This document shows positions 26,812-38,982 of a stretch of DNA of 64,000 nt, one piece after another; the stretch's first letter is position 1, and each line of letters starts with the position of its first letter. The notes under the pieces are model-generated. The model saw nothing but the letters and a program-made list of their open reading frames with translations, made no database searches and was not told the origin of the DNA. The DNA comes from Vibrio aphrogenes (GTDB taxonomy: Bacteria; Pseudomonadota; Gammaproteobacteria; Enterobacterales; Vibrionaceae), in assembly GCF_002157735.2 (NCBI RefSeq), contig NZ_AP018689.1, forward strand, positions 62,001-126,000, given 5' to 3'. The position numbers and the translations under genes were made by a program.

Positions 26812-26870
26812 GATAACCTGGGTTTAACTTTTCGTTTTTAAAAAAGTTAATTGTAAACCAACGAGTTATC
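26812..26870. repeat. nested inverted repeat in the tRNA-Asp to crcB gap
   Basis: The outer arms are GATAAC / GTTATC and the inner arms GGTTTA / TAAACC and AACTTTT / AAAAGTT, giving a long interrupted stem. Apart from it I see no feature in the 480-base gap 26653-27134; no fluoride riboswitch is visible before crcB. Confidence 0.5.
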
Positions 26871-27134
26871 AAAAATTTCAGCCTTGCTATTAAGCCTTTT
26901 TCTTATGTCATTTCTGACCTTCTAATTCCTGTGATGAGCATAAATTAAGAAAAGTCTCGTCAATTTTATCTATTCTTATATTAAATATAGAGTCAGTCTT
27001 TTATCTGTGTACATCAGTTTATCCTCCATTATGAGCTGTGAGAGAGATTAAAACTTAGATTGTAGTGACAAAGATCATCATGATAGATAAAGTACGATAT
27101 ATTTGATTACATTTTAATTTAAGGCGAGTGGATT

Positions 27135-27518
27135 GTGGGTCAATTAGTGATTTTAGGCTATATAGCATTAGGCGGGGCATTTGGTGCATGTTCTAGGTAT
27201 TTAGTGTCTGAACTGTGTGTCTATTTATTAGGTAAAGGATTTCCTTACGGCACATTAGCAGTAAACGTTGTGGGTTCAGCCATTATGGGGTTACTGATGG
27301 CAGCTTTGCAAAATGAAATGATATCGGCAAGCCCATGGAGGTTTATCATTGGGTTAGGCTTTTTAGGCGCACTGACAACCTTTTCAACATTCTCTATGGA
27401 TAACGTGCTACTGATGCAGCAAGGTGCATTTTTTAAAATGGGTCTAAACGTATTCTTGAACGTATTCTTGAGTATTTCTGCCGCTTGGGTTGGTTTTCAT
27501 CTTCTGATTAAAAATTAA
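27135..27518 (+). CDS. crcB: fluoride exporter CrcB/Fluc
   Basis: A 127-residue, four-helix membrane protein of the Fluc family, which works as a dual-topology dimer to let F- out of the cell. Family patterns seen are GGAFGACSRYL near the N-terminus, GTLAVNVVGSAIMG (the conserved Asn of the pore) and TTFSTFSMD (the central phenylalanines and Na+ site). The start is a GTG preceded by AAGGCGAG. It is a single gene between rRNA operon B and the thi operon. Confidence 0.95.
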   Translation: MGQLVILGYIALGGAFGACSRYLVSELCVYLLGKGFPYGTLAVNVVGSAIMGLLMAALQNEMISASPWRFIIGLGFLGALTTFSTFSMDNVLLMQQGAFFKMGLNVFLNVFLSISAAWVGFHLLIKN

Positions 27519-27533
27519 TCTTAGCTTACCTTA

Positions 27534-27561
27534 TTGTCATACGTTAATTAATTGTTATAAT
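27534..27561 (+). promoter_or_regulatory. thi operon promoter
   Basis: TTGTCA (27534-27539), a 16-base spacer and TATAAT (27556-27561). The expected start of transcription falls right before the riboswitch. Confidence 0.65.
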
Positions 27562-27568
27562 CATATTC

Positions 27569-27651
27569 ACTTGTCGGAGTGCCATAAGGCTGAGACCGCA
27601 TTGCGGGATCCGTTGAACCTGATCAGGCTAATACCTGCGAAGGGAACGAGA
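27569..27651 (+). promoter_or_regulatory. TPP riboswitch (THI element)
   Basis: The conserved cores are GGAGTGCC, GGCTGAGA, the thi-box CCGTTGAACCTGATC and ATACCTGCGAAGGGAA. It lies 130 bases before thiC, so thiamine pyrophosphate should switch the operon off. I did not find a strong terminator in the expression platform, so control may be at translation. Confidence 0.93.
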
Positions 27652-27756
27652 GAAGAGTAATCTTTACATCAATTACCCCTCTATATATGTAGCTGTATTT
27701 CACAGTGACATTCTTGTGCATCAAATCCGTCAAGCATTTCCCTATATAGGGTCTAA

Positions 27757-30973
<3,217 letters not shown>

Positions 30974-31001
30974 CTTTCAGCTTAGGTAATAAGGACACAC
31001 A

Positions 31002-31748
31002 ATGAACGACCAACAATTTCAACGCTATCAAAGACAAATCATGGTGCTAGAAGTATCAGAAAAGGGGCAGCAAGCCTTGATGGCAAGTAAAGTTTTGTTG
31101 GTCGGTTGTGGCGGTTTAGGTTCGGCTGCTTCTCTGTATTTGGCGGCAGCTGGAGTTGGTAGTTTGGTGGTTGCTGATGGTGATGCGGTGGAGACCTCCA
31201 ATTTGCAGCGCCAAGTAGTGTACCGTGACAGTGATTTAGGAAAAAACAAAGCGCAAGCAATGGCAGAGCAACTGAAGCAATTAAATCCAAATTGCAAAGT
31301 GCGCAGTGTGAGTACTTTCTTACAAGATGCGCAATTGAATTTAGAAGTGATGCTGGCCGATGTTGTACTCGATTGCAGCGATAATTTTCCGACTCGTCAA
31401 GCGGTTAATCAAGCTTGTCAACAAAGTAAAACCACATTGATTTCTGGCTCAGCCATTGGTTGGGTAGGTCAATTGATGAGTTTTGACTTTAAAAAACAAC
31501 CTTCTCCTTGTTACCACTGTGCTGTGCCATATCAAGATAATAGTGCTGGTTTAAAATGTTCTGAATCCGGAGTGATAGGTCCTGTGGTGGGAACGCTAGG
31601 TAACTTACAAGCGCTTGAAGCCATTAAATATCTCACTGGTAATGAAAAATTTAAGCCAGCAGTGTTTAATTTATTTGATGGACAAAATTTGGCTTGGCAA
31701 CGATTTAATATTGCCAAAGCGCCAAATTGTCCAGTGTGTGGAAGCTAA
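31002..31748 (+). CDS. thiF: ThiS adenylyltransferase ThiF
   Basis: ThiF adenylates the C-terminal Gly-Gly of ThiS so that sulfur can be loaded for thiazole synthesis. It is a 248-residue E1-like protein with the nucleotide motif GCGGLGS (35-41) and the zinc cysteines C170/C173 (CYHC) and C243/C246 (CPVC). MoeB is a close relative, but the place between thiE and thiS settles the assignment. It is 28 bases after thiE. Confidence 0.95.
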   Translation: MNDQQFQRYQRQIMVLEVSEKGQQALMASKVLLVGCGGLGSAASLYLAAAGVGSLVVADGDAVETSNLQRQVVYRDSDLGKNKAQAMAEQLKQLNPNCKVRSVSTFLQDAQLNLEVMLADVVLDCSDNFPTRQAVNQACQQSKTTLISGSAIGWVGQLMSFDFKKQPSPCYHCAVPYQDNSAGLKCSESGVIGPVVGTLGNLQALEAIKYLTGNEKFKPAVFNLFDGQNLAWQRFNIAKAPNCPVCGS

Positions 31749-31791
31749 ATGACAAAGCTTCAACACAGGGAAGAATCTAAGGAGATGCACC

Positions 31792-31995
31792 ATGCAAGTC
31801 ACGGTGAATCAACAAGTCACAAGTATTACCAATGATCAGATTATTTTAGAGCAATTTTTATTAAGCTTAGCAATTGAAGAGCAGAAAATTGCGGTTGCCA
31901 TCAATCAAGACATTATTCCTAAATCGGCTTGGCCTAGCACGACCTTAAAGCAAGGTGATGATGTGGCCATATTCACTATGATTGCAGGGGGATAA
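31792..31995 (+). CDS. thiS: sulfur carrier protein ThiS
   Basis: A 67-residue ubiquitin-fold protein ending in the required Gly-Gly. ThiF adenylates that end, and the resulting thiocarboxylate gives its sulfur to ThiG. It lies between thiF and thiG, with a good ribosome site (AAGGAGA). Confidence 0.95.
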   Translation: MQVTVNQQVTSITNDQIILEQFLLSLAIEEQKIAVAINQDIIPKSAWPSTTLKQGDDVAIFTMIAGG

Positions 31996-31999
31996 TGGA

Positions 32000-32782
32000 A
32001 TGAATCATTTAAGCTCCGATCCATTGGTCATTGGTGATAAAACATTTCAATCCCGTTTGTTTACCGGAACAGGGAAATTTGCCAATTCAAAGTTAATGTT
32101 GGAGTCGTTACAGGCGTCCGGTTCACAGCTTACGACCTTGGCATTAAAGCGCATCGATTTACAGCATCAAAACGATGATATTCTTCGTCCCTTACAACAG
32201 TCTAATATTCAGTTATTGCCCAATACCTCTGGAGCGAAAACGGCGAAAGAGGCCATATTTGCCGCTCAATTAGCTCGCGAGTTGTTAGAAACCAATTGGG
32301 TGAAATTGGAAATTCATCCTGACCCTAGATATTTGATGCCCGATCCTATTGAAACCTTAACAGCGGCAGAAAAACTGGTAGAGCTGGGGTTTATCGTCTT
32401 ACCTTATTGTCATGCCGATCCTGTTTTATGTAAACGCTTAGAGGAAGTGGGTTGCGCAGCGGTGATGCCATTGGGAGCTCCGATTGGTTCAAATAAAGGT
32501 TTAGCCTCACAAGATTTTTTAAAAATCATCATCGAACAAGCTAATGTCCCTGTGGTGGTGGATGCGGGGATTGGCGCGCCTTCTCACGCGGCTTATGCTA
32601 TGGAATTAGGCGCTGATGCCGTATTAGTGAATACCGCTATGGCTTCCTCACCTCATCCTATGCAGATGGCGGCCGCCTTTAAACAAGCGGTACAAGCAGG
32701 GCGTCTTGCTCATCTAGCAGGTCTTGGCGTTCGTCACTCACAGGCAAGTGCTACCAGTCCATTAACGTCATTTTTGGAGTGA
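32000..32782 (+). CDS. thiG: thiazole synthase ThiG
   Basis: ThiG forms the thiazole ring from deoxyxylulose phosphate, dehydroglycine and ThiS-bound sulfur. The start is set at the ATG four bases after the thiS stop (260 residues), with AGGGGG upstream; a TTG inside thiS is rejected. Family patterns are LFTGTGKF, the Schiff-base lysine in [33 protein letters not shown] split over the phosphate loop, and VNTAMASS. It acts as a complex with ThiH. Confidence 0.96.
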   Translation: MNHLSSDPLVIGDKTFQSRLFTGTGKFANSKLMLESLQASGSQLTTLALKRIDLQHQNDDILRPLQQSNIQLLPNTSGAKTAKEAIFAAQLARELLETNWVKLEIHPDPRYLMPDPIETLTAAEKLVELGFIVLPYCHADPVLCKRLEEVGCAAVMPLGAPIGSNKGLASQDFLKIIIEQANVPVVVDAGIGAPSHAAYAMELGADAVLVNTAMASSPHPMQMAAAFKQAVQAGRLAHLAGLGVRHSQASATSPLTSFLE

Positions 32783-32788
32783 TGAGTG

Positions 32789-33901
32789 ATGACTTTTAGC
32801 CAAATATTTAACACATTAAATTGGGATGATGTCGCCTTATCCATTCATAGCAAAACTGCTCAGGATGTGGAGTTGGCCTTATCTAAAGAACGCTTAGATT
32901 TGGATGACTTTGCGGCGTTGATTTCGAGTGCAGCGGAACCTTATATCGAATCGATGGCGCAAAAATCCTATGCGCTTACCCGTCAAAGATTTGGTCATAA
33001 TATTGGACTGTATATTCCGTTATACCTCTCTAATTTGTGTGCTAACGCTTGTACTTATTGTGGCTTCTCGATGGAAAACAAAATAAAGCGACGGACGTTA
33101 AACCGCATGGAGATTGAGGACGAAGTTCAAGCCATTAAAGCTATGAAGTTTGATAGCATTTTATTGGTGACCGGCGAACATGAAACTAAAGTGGGCATGA
33201 ATTATTTTCGCGCCATGTTACCAACTATTAAGTCGCAATTTTCTTATTTAGCAATGGAAGTGCAGCCGCTTGATCAGGCCGAGTATGCTGAGCTCAAAAC
33301 TTTGGGATTGGATGCGGTGATGGTGTATCAAGAAACCTATCATCCTCGTACTTATGCCAAGCATCATCTGAGAGGCAATAAGCAGGATTTTTATTACCGT
33401 TTAGAAACACCGGATCGTGTTGCAGCAGCGGGTATCGACAAAATTGGTATTGGAGCTTTGATAGGGCTTGAAGATTGGCGTACCGATTGCTTCTTTACTG
33501 CCACCCATTTGAAGTACTTAGAAAAACAGTATTGGCAAACTCGTTATTCAATTTCATTCCCTCGACTTCGACCTTGCGCTGGTGCGATGCAACCTAAGTC
33601 AGTAATGACCGACAAACAACTGGTCCAGTTAATTTGTGCGTTTCGGTTATTAAGTCCTGAAGTGGAATTGTCATTATCGACTCGTGAACAAGCGAGCTTT
33701 AGAGATAATGTTCTACCATTAGGAATCACTCATATTTCGGCTGCGTCAAAAACTCAACCAGGTGGATACGCCAATGGGGAAGTGGAATTAGAACAGTTCG
33801 AAATCAGTGACGAGCGAACTGCTGAACAGGTTGTTCAGGGCTTGAAGCAAAAAGGTTATGAAGCTGTTTGGACGGATTGGCACCCAGCGTATTCAGGATG
33901 A
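32789..33901 (+). CDS. thiH: 2-iminoacetate synthase (tyrosine lyase) ThiH
   Basis: ThiH is a radical-SAM enzyme that splits tyrosine into p-cresol and dehydroglycine for ThiG. It has 370 residues. The cluster cysteines are C84, C88 and C91 (CANACTYC). The start ATG comes six bases after the thiG stop; a GTG one codon earlier is less likely. It is the last gene of the operon, followed by a parS site and a terminator. Use of ThiH rather than the glycine oxidase ThiO fits a facultative anaerobe. Confidence 0.96.
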   Translation: MTFSQIFNTLNWDDVALSIHSKTAQDVELALSKERLDLDDFAALISSAAEPYIESMAQKSYALTRQRFGHNIGLYIPLYLSNLCANACTYCGFSMENKIKRRTLNRMEIEDEVQAIKAMKFDSILLVTGEHETKVGMNYFRAMLPTIKSQFSYLAMEVQPLDQAEYAELKTLGLDAVMVYQETYHPRTYAKHHLRGNKQDFYYRLETPDRVAAAGIDKIGIGALIGLEDWRTDCFFTATHLKYLEKQYWQTRYSISFPRLRPCAGAMQPKSVMTDKQLVQLICAFRLLSPEVELSLSTREQASFRDNVLPLGITHISAASKTQPGGYANGEVELEQFEISDERTAEQVVQGLKQKGYEAVWTDWHPAYSG

Positions 33902-33929
33902 AGACAATGCTCTCATATGTTTAACTGAG

Positions 33930-33945
33930 TGTTTCACGTGAAACA
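33930..33945. promoter_or_regulatory. parS centromere site (after thiH)
   Basis: A second exact TGTTTCACGTGAAACA, 28 bases after the thiH stop and touching the terminator stem. Confidence 0.93.
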
Positions 33946-33979
33946 AAGCCCGTATGGTTTCCACTATACGGGCTTTTTT
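33945..33979. terminator. bidirectional terminator between thiH and aminopeptidase P
   Basis: The stem AAAGCCCGTAT / ATACGGGCTTT carries a T run on the right and a short A-rich stretch on the left. Confidence 0.85.
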
Positions 33980-33998
33980 ATTGCACAAAAAAGCAATT

Positions 33999-35780
33999 TT
34001 AAATGGCTTGAGTGGCTTGTTGTAGCCAGTGTTTAACCTTGCCTTCTACTAAAGGACTGACCTCATTCCAGACTTTCTGGTGGTAATCATTAAGCCAAGC
34101 TTTCTCTGCTGTTGTTAATAATGAAGCGTCTATCGCACGCACATCAATGGGGCAGCGAGTCAGCGATTCAAAACCAAGAACCGAAAAGTCTCCTTGGGTG
34201 GCTTGTTCTGTCACCAACTCTAAGTTTTCAATACGAATACCAAATTCGTTAGCACGGTAATAACCAGGTTCGTTAGATAAAACCATACCCGCTTGTAAAG
34301 CAACGCCGTTATAAGCAGGAGAAATACGTTGAGGGCCTTCATGGACACTTAAGAAATGGCCAACACCATGCCCAGTGCCATGATCGTAATTATAGCCTTG
34401 CGCCCATAAATATTGGCGAGCTAATACATCTAACTGACTGCCTGTGGTGCCAGTAGGAAAACGTGCGGTGGCTAAGGCGATGTGTCCTTTTAGAACCAAA
34501 GTAAATTGTTGTTTCATGAAAGCGCTGGGTTCACCAATGGCAACCGTACGAGTAATGTCGGTTGTACCATCTGGATATTGACCACCAGAATCAACTAAAT
34601 ACAAACTGTTCATTTCTAATGTGCCAAATTCCGCTTGGTCTGCATGATTGTAATGGCACATGGCGGCATTGCTACCTGCTGCGGAGATAGTATCAAAACT
34701 TAAATCAGCTAAGCTGGTATCTTGACGGCGACAGTCATGTAATTTTTCGGCTAATTCATCTTCATTATGCAAACGGCCAGCGGCAACTTCTTCATCTATC
34801 CAACAAAGGAATTTGGCCATTGCCGCACCATCACGAACATGACAATTGATCATCCCTTGCGCTTCGACCGAATTTTTTACCGCTTTCGGTAGGAGACAAG
34901 GATCGCTATCAGCAACAATGATCGCGCCAGCAGCCGTTAATTGTTGGCTAAACCAAGCATTACTTGAATTCAGATCCACTAAGACCTTTTTGCCTTGTAG
35001 AGAATGTAATGAGCTTGCTAATTGGTCTGTGTCTAAGACTGAAACCTGCTCACCAACGTGTTGAGTAAATGCCGTTGGGATGCGCTGCGGATTTAAAAAT
35101 AACTCTACGCTGGCATCTTGATGCAAGATTGCATGGCATAACACCGCGGGCAGACGTGGTACATCAAGGCCGCGCATATTGAGTAACCAACAAATAGAAT
35201 CAATCTGAGTGAGTAACACCGCATCGGCATTTTTTTGACTGATAATTTGTGCGATCTCATGACGTTTATCGGTAGAAGACTGGCCGACGGTTTCCAATGG
35301 CATAAGACGGATAGGTGATTCGAATGGTTGCGGACGATCTTGCCAGAGAAGATCAATTGGATTCTGGTCGATCGTGACGATCGAGATCGTTTCTGACAAA
35401 CAATCTTGAGCGCTGTCAAACCAAGTTGCCGAATGCATACGGGTATCAATCGCAAGACGGCTGCCTTCATTTAGGTTGTTTTTAATCCATTGTAATGGTG
35501 GTTCTTGAATCAGGTGGTGATAACTGAAAATATGGCTTGGAACTTGTTTTGTTACTTGCACCGTATAGCGGCCATCGACAAACATTGCGGCTTGGTCTTG
35601 AGTGATCACTGCAGCACCAGCTGAACCTGCAAAGCCGGTGATCCAAGCTAAACGTTCATTATGCTCTGGAATGTATTCACCTAAAAATTCATCTTCGTGA
35701 GGAATGATAATGGCATCGAACTGGTTTTGAATTAGCCATTCACGAAGCTGTTGAATTCGTTGAGAAATGTCTTTTTGCAT
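33999..35780 (-). CDS. Xaa-Pro aminopeptidase (M24B, three-domain type)
   Basis: A 593-residue cytoplasmic metallopeptidase expected to remove N-terminal residues before proline. Two creatinase-like N-terminal domains (about 1-310) precede the pita-bread catalytic domain. The two-metal ligands are visible in order: Asp in YLVDSGGQY, Asp in GTTDITRTV, His in HGTGHGVGHFLSVHEG, Glu in VLSNEPGYY, Glu in GIRIENLEL. The start is taken at the second ATG, 8 bases after TAAGGAT; the first ATG is three codons earlier and touches that site. It differs from the shorter PepP of the ubiH locus. It stands alone, convergent with thiH. Confidence 0.92.
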   Translation of the reverse strand: MQKDISQRIQQLREWLIQNQFDAIIIPHEDEFLGEYIPEHNERLAWITGFAGSAGAAVITQDQAAMFVDGRYTVQVTKQVPSHIFSYHHLIQEPPLQWIKNNLNEGSRLAIDTRMHSATWFDSAQDCLSETISIVTIDQNPIDLLWQDRPQPFESPIRLMPLETVGQSSTDKRHEIAQIISQKNADAVLLTQIDSICWLLNMRGLDVPRLPAVLCHAILHQDASVELFLNPQRIPTAFTQHVGEQVSVLDTDQLASSLHSLQGKKVLVDLNSSNAWFSQQLTAAGAIIVADSDPCLLPKAVKNSVEAQGMINCHVRDGAAMAKFLCWIDEEVAAGRLHNEDELAEKLHDCRRQDTSLADLSFDTISAAGSNAAMCHYNHADQAEFGTLEMNSLYLVDSGGQYPDGTTDITRTVAIGEPSAFMKQQFTLVLKGHIALATARFPTGTTGSQLDVLARQYLWAQGYNYDHGTGHGVGHFLSVHEGPQRISPAYNGVALQAGMVLSNEPGYYRANEFGIRIENLELVTEQATQGDFSVLGFESLTRCPIDVRAIDASLLTTAEKAWLNDYHQKVWNEVSPLVEGKVKHWLQQATQAI

Positions 35781-36052
35781 CTGAATCATCCTTATTGATT
35801 TATTGGTTTGCTAGTGACAAACCAGGCGCATTAATAGGAGCGCTTTGGCTAGATAGTATCACTCTGACTAAATACTGTAATCGTGTTAGCAGTAAAAACT
35901 TAAAATTGCTGGAGCGTTGGCGTAAAACTTTGTAAAGGTTTGCTGAAAGAGTGAGAGTTATCTCTTTTATATGATATTAAATGGCGATACTAAACAAATA
36001 CACTTAAAGGTATTGGTATTTTTTGTTTTATAAAATAAAATTCAAGCGTATA

Positions 36053-36081
36053 TTTACAAGTGCCTTTCAAGTGGTTTATAC
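36053..36081 (+). promoter_or_regulatory. possible tsrA promoter
   Basis: TTTACA (36053-36058), a 17-base spacer and TTATAC (36076-36081), 44 bases before the gene. The rest of the gap 35781-36125 shows no supported feature. Confidence 0.4.
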
Positions 36082-36125
36082 CTTAGCCACATCCCTCTAA
36101 CAATCACTGGAAAATATAATAATTT

Positions 36126-36413
36126 ATGTCTCTGACTACTTATGAAATGGCTCGTATATTAGAGCAATTGGATGAAAGTCCAGAAAAAGTCATGTTTGGA
36201 AAGTTATTAACGGAATTAGGTAACCAAAGCCAAGAACGCATTCGCAGTGCGGCAAAGCAAGTACCTTTGGATGTACTACGAGATATTATTTATCAATTCC
36301 AAGTTATCGCCGATTCTCGTAAGGGCGAACAAGTACAGTTGCTGGCTGAAAAACTGAAAGCGCAAGGTTTATCAGTTGAAGATTTACAACGTTATATGGA
36401 AAAAAATAAATAA
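36126..36413 (+). CDS. tsrA: TsrA-like H-NS-related regulator
   Basis: A 95-residue, mostly helical, charged protein. Residues about 25-90 resemble the oligomerisation domains of H-NS: compare SAAKQVPLDVLRDIIYQFQV followed by LKAQGLSVEDLQRYM. There is no H-NS DNA-binding domain after it. This fits TsrA, a small H-NS-like global silencer described in Vibrio cholerae that affects type VI secretion and other acquired genes. The placement near the thi operon and aminopeptidase P also agrees with what I recall of Vibrio gene order. It is a single gene with its own leader. Assignment rests on similarity by eye. Confidence 0.75.
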   Translation: MSLTTYEMARILEQLDESPEKVMFGKLLTELGNQSQERIRSAAKQVPLDVLRDIIYQFQVIADSRKGEQVQLLAEKLKAQGLSVEDLQRYMEKNK

Positions 36414-36438
36414 CTTCCGTTGTGTTACTCTTTTTTAA

Positions 36439-37341
36439 TCATGATTTATTATTCCATTTTATTTGCTGAACGATTAATCCGCTCAATATTAATATCAATC
36501 CAATAATGGTGGACGGATAAATAATCTCGCCAAGAATTTGAGATAATAAAATCAATGAGATAAAAGGGGATAGAAAGATTAAATTACTCACTTTAGCGGT
36601 ATTACTGGTTTTTTTTAATGCCGTTAACCAGAGTACGAAAGTAATACCCATCTCAAATAAACCAACATAGCTGACCGCTATCCATCCTTTCATGCTTATG
36701 GTTGCCCATTGGATGCCTTCATACCAGACTAAGGTAGCGGAAAAAGGCAGGGAGACCATAAAGCCTAACAACACCACGATGATCGGATCGGCTTTATTTT
36801 TGGCATTTAATATCCAATAACTTGCCCACAGCAGGGTGGAGAGTAAAGCCAAGCCGACACCGAGTGGACTCTCAAAAGACAGGGCCAAGAGATCGCCTTT
36901 GGTTGCAATCACTAATACCCCCAAATAACCCAATGCACAGGCAAGCCAGTCTTGCTTACGAATTTTTTGCCCAAGAAATACCGCTGCCATTAAGGTTAGT
37001 GTAATGGCCCAACTGTAATTGAGAGGCTGAGCTTGAGAGGCGGGTAATAAATCGTAGGCTTTAAATAGAATGAGATAATAAGCAAACGGATTAATTAACC
37101 CGAGCAAAAGAAAGTATAACGGGTTACTTAAAAAGATGGTGGTTAATTGACGAAGTGTGCCTTTTAACGCACAAATCACAGACAGCACAAGCACCGAAAC
37201 GACACTGGCGACAAACAGCATTTGTCCTGGGGTAAATTCACTTAACGTTATTTTAAAAGCGGTCGCAACGGTTGACCATAATAGCACCGCAGCTAAGCCA
37301 AATAACAAAGCACTGCGCTCTGTATTCGCCGGTGTTTTCAT
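36439..37341 (-). CDS. EamA/DMT-family transporter
   Basis: About 300 residues with ten membrane helices in two EamA repeats (roughly 10-140 and 155-295), as in the drug/metabolite transporter superfamily. The start is the ATG with AAAGGA 7 bases upstream; an ATG 12 codons earlier has a poor ribosome site. The substrate cannot be told from sequence. The gene is convergent with tsrA and divergent from rmuC and looks monocistronic. Confidence 0.88.
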   Translation of the reverse strand: MKTPANTERSALLFGLAAVLLWSTVATAFKITLSEFTPGQMLFVASVVSVLVLSVICALKGTLRQLTTIFLSNPLYFLLLGLINPFAYYLILFKAYDLLPASQAQPLNYSWAITLTLMAAVFLGQKIRKQDWLACALGYLGVLVIATKGDLLALSFESPLGVGLALLSTLLWASYWILNAKNKADPIIVVLLGFMVSLPFSATLVWYEGIQWATISMKGWIAVSYVGLFEMGITFVLWLTALKKTSNTAKVSNLIFLSPFISLILLSQILGEIIYPSTIIGLILILSGLIVQQIKWNNKS

Positions 37342-37435
37342 ATTGATGACGTCCTTTCTGTCTTCCTGACTGGACATTTATCCAGTATTTTATATGATCT
37401 CAATAATCGAAAAAATAAACTGAGTAAGGGCAGAT

Positions 37436-38941
37436 ATGCAATGGATTATCAATCATAGTGAGTTAGTGTGGTCATTTCTAATTGTGATTGTCATCCTGAT
37501 GGGCGGCGCACAGTTTTGGATAAGAAGTCGATACCAACATCAGCTCACTTTATTACAGCAACAACACACCTCCGAGCTCCAACGCTATAGTGAAAATATT
37601 CATCAGCTACAAACACAAAATCAGCAGCTACAACAAGAGCTAGATCAGCTCGATATAGAACGAGACAAATCTGAGTTTGAAGCGAGAAATAACTTTGGTC
37701 AATTGATGGCGGCCAATGAAAGGTTGAAGCATTTTGAGCAATTACAGCAAGAACGTCATCAACTGCAAACTCGACAAGAACAATTGATGGCCGACTATCA
37801 TGAACTGCAATCACAACTGCGAGAACAACAAGCCAAGCATGATGAAGAAAAACGCTCTAACCAAGAAAAATTACGCCTGTTGGAACAAGCTGAGCAGCGA
37901 TTAAAAGTGGAATTTGAGAGCCTAGCGAATCAGTTATTTGAAACGAAAGTTAAAAGTGTTGATGAGCAAAATAAACAAAGCTTAGCGGGGTTATTAAATC
38001 CACTAAAAGAACAATTACAGGGCTTTAAACAACAGGTGTCAGACAGTTATTACGCGGAAGCGAAAGAAAGACACACCTTAGTTCATGAAATCAAACAATT
38101 GCAGCGATTGAATGAACAGATGGCACAAGATGCAGTGAATTTAACCCAAGCATTAAAAGGGGATAATAAGCAGCAAGGAAATTGGGGCGAGGTGGTGTTA
38201 GCCAACGTCTTGCAAGATTCTGGCTTACGAGAAGGCCATGAGTATCAAACTCAGGTCAGCTTGAATCATGAGTCAGGTAAGCGCTATCAACCGGATGTGA
38301 TTGTGAACCTGCCAGAGGAAAAACAAGTCGTCGTCGATTCAAAAATGACGTTAGTGGCATTTGAGCGTTATTTTAATGCCGAGAATGATGAGCAAAAAGC
38401 CAAGGCGTTAAATGATCATTTAATCTCAGTCAGAAATCACATCAAACAATTGAGCCAAAAAGACTATCACCGTTTAAACGGGATCACATCATTGGATTAT
38501 GTCTTGATGTTCATTCCGATAGAGCCTGCGTTTCAATTAGCTGTGGAGCGAGATCCGAGCTTAATTCGTGATGCGATGGAGCAGAATATCATTGTAGTGA
38601 GTCCTACTACCTTATTGGTGGCCTTACGTACGATTAATAACTTATGGCGCAATGAACGACAAAATCAAAATGCAAAATTGATTGCGGAACGGGCCAGTAA
38701 GCTTTACGACAAAATGCGTTTGTTCATTGATGATATGGAAGGCATTGGGCAATCTCTTACTCGCGCCCAAAATGCCTATCAAGGGGCGATGAATAAATTG
38801 TCGACTGGACGCGGAAATTTGATCCGCCAAGCGGAAAGTTTTAAAAGCCTTGGGGTCGAAGTGAAAAAGAATATCCGTCATGAAATTACACAAAATGACT
38901 TAGACAACAACAGACAAGCGGTTGAGGATAAAGTAAACTAA
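37436..38941 (+). CDS. rmuC: DNA recombination protein RmuC
   Basis: A 501-residue protein with an N-terminal membrane anchor (about 8-25), a long Gln-rich coiled coil (about 30-160) and the RmuC nuclease-like domain (about 170-460). The domain has GNWGEVVLANVLQDSGL and a PDVIVNLPEEKQVVVDSKM stretch matching a PD-(D/E)xK fold. The family limits recombination at inverted repeats; the exact activity is uncertain. The start ATG follows AAGGGCA. It precedes ubiE by 41 bases and may be co-transcribed with it. Confidence 0.94.
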   Translation: MQWIINHSELVWSFLIVIVILMGGAQFWIRSRYQHQLTLLQQQHTSELQRYSENIHQLQTQNQQLQQELDQLDIERDKSEFEARNNFGQLMAANERLKHFEQLQQERHQLQTRQEQLMADYHELQSQLREQQAKHDEEKRSNQEKLRLLEQAEQRLKVEFESLANQLFETKVKSVDEQNKQSLAGLLNPLKEQLQGFKQQVSDSYYAEAKERHTLVHEIKQLQRLNEQMAQDAVNLTQALKGDNKQQGNWGEVVLANVLQDSGLREGHEYQTQVSLNHESGKRYQPDVIVNLPEEKQVVVDSKMTLVAFERYFNAENDEQKAKALNDHLISVRNHIKQLSQKDYHRLNGITSLDYVLMFIPIEPAFQLAVERDPSLIRDAMEQNIIVVSPTTLLVALRTINNLWRNERQNQNAKLIAERASKLYDKMRLFIDDMEGIGQSLTRAQNAYQGAMNKLSTGRGNLIRQAESFKSLGVEVKKNIRHEITQNDLDNNRQAVEDKVN

Positions 38942-38982
38942 CCGCAAATTAATGAGCTCACATCAGCGCCGAAGTTGGAGTA

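Noticed and set aside
26710..27134. Fluoride riboswitch before crcB
   Set aside because: I could not find the conserved crcB-motif cores in this stretch.
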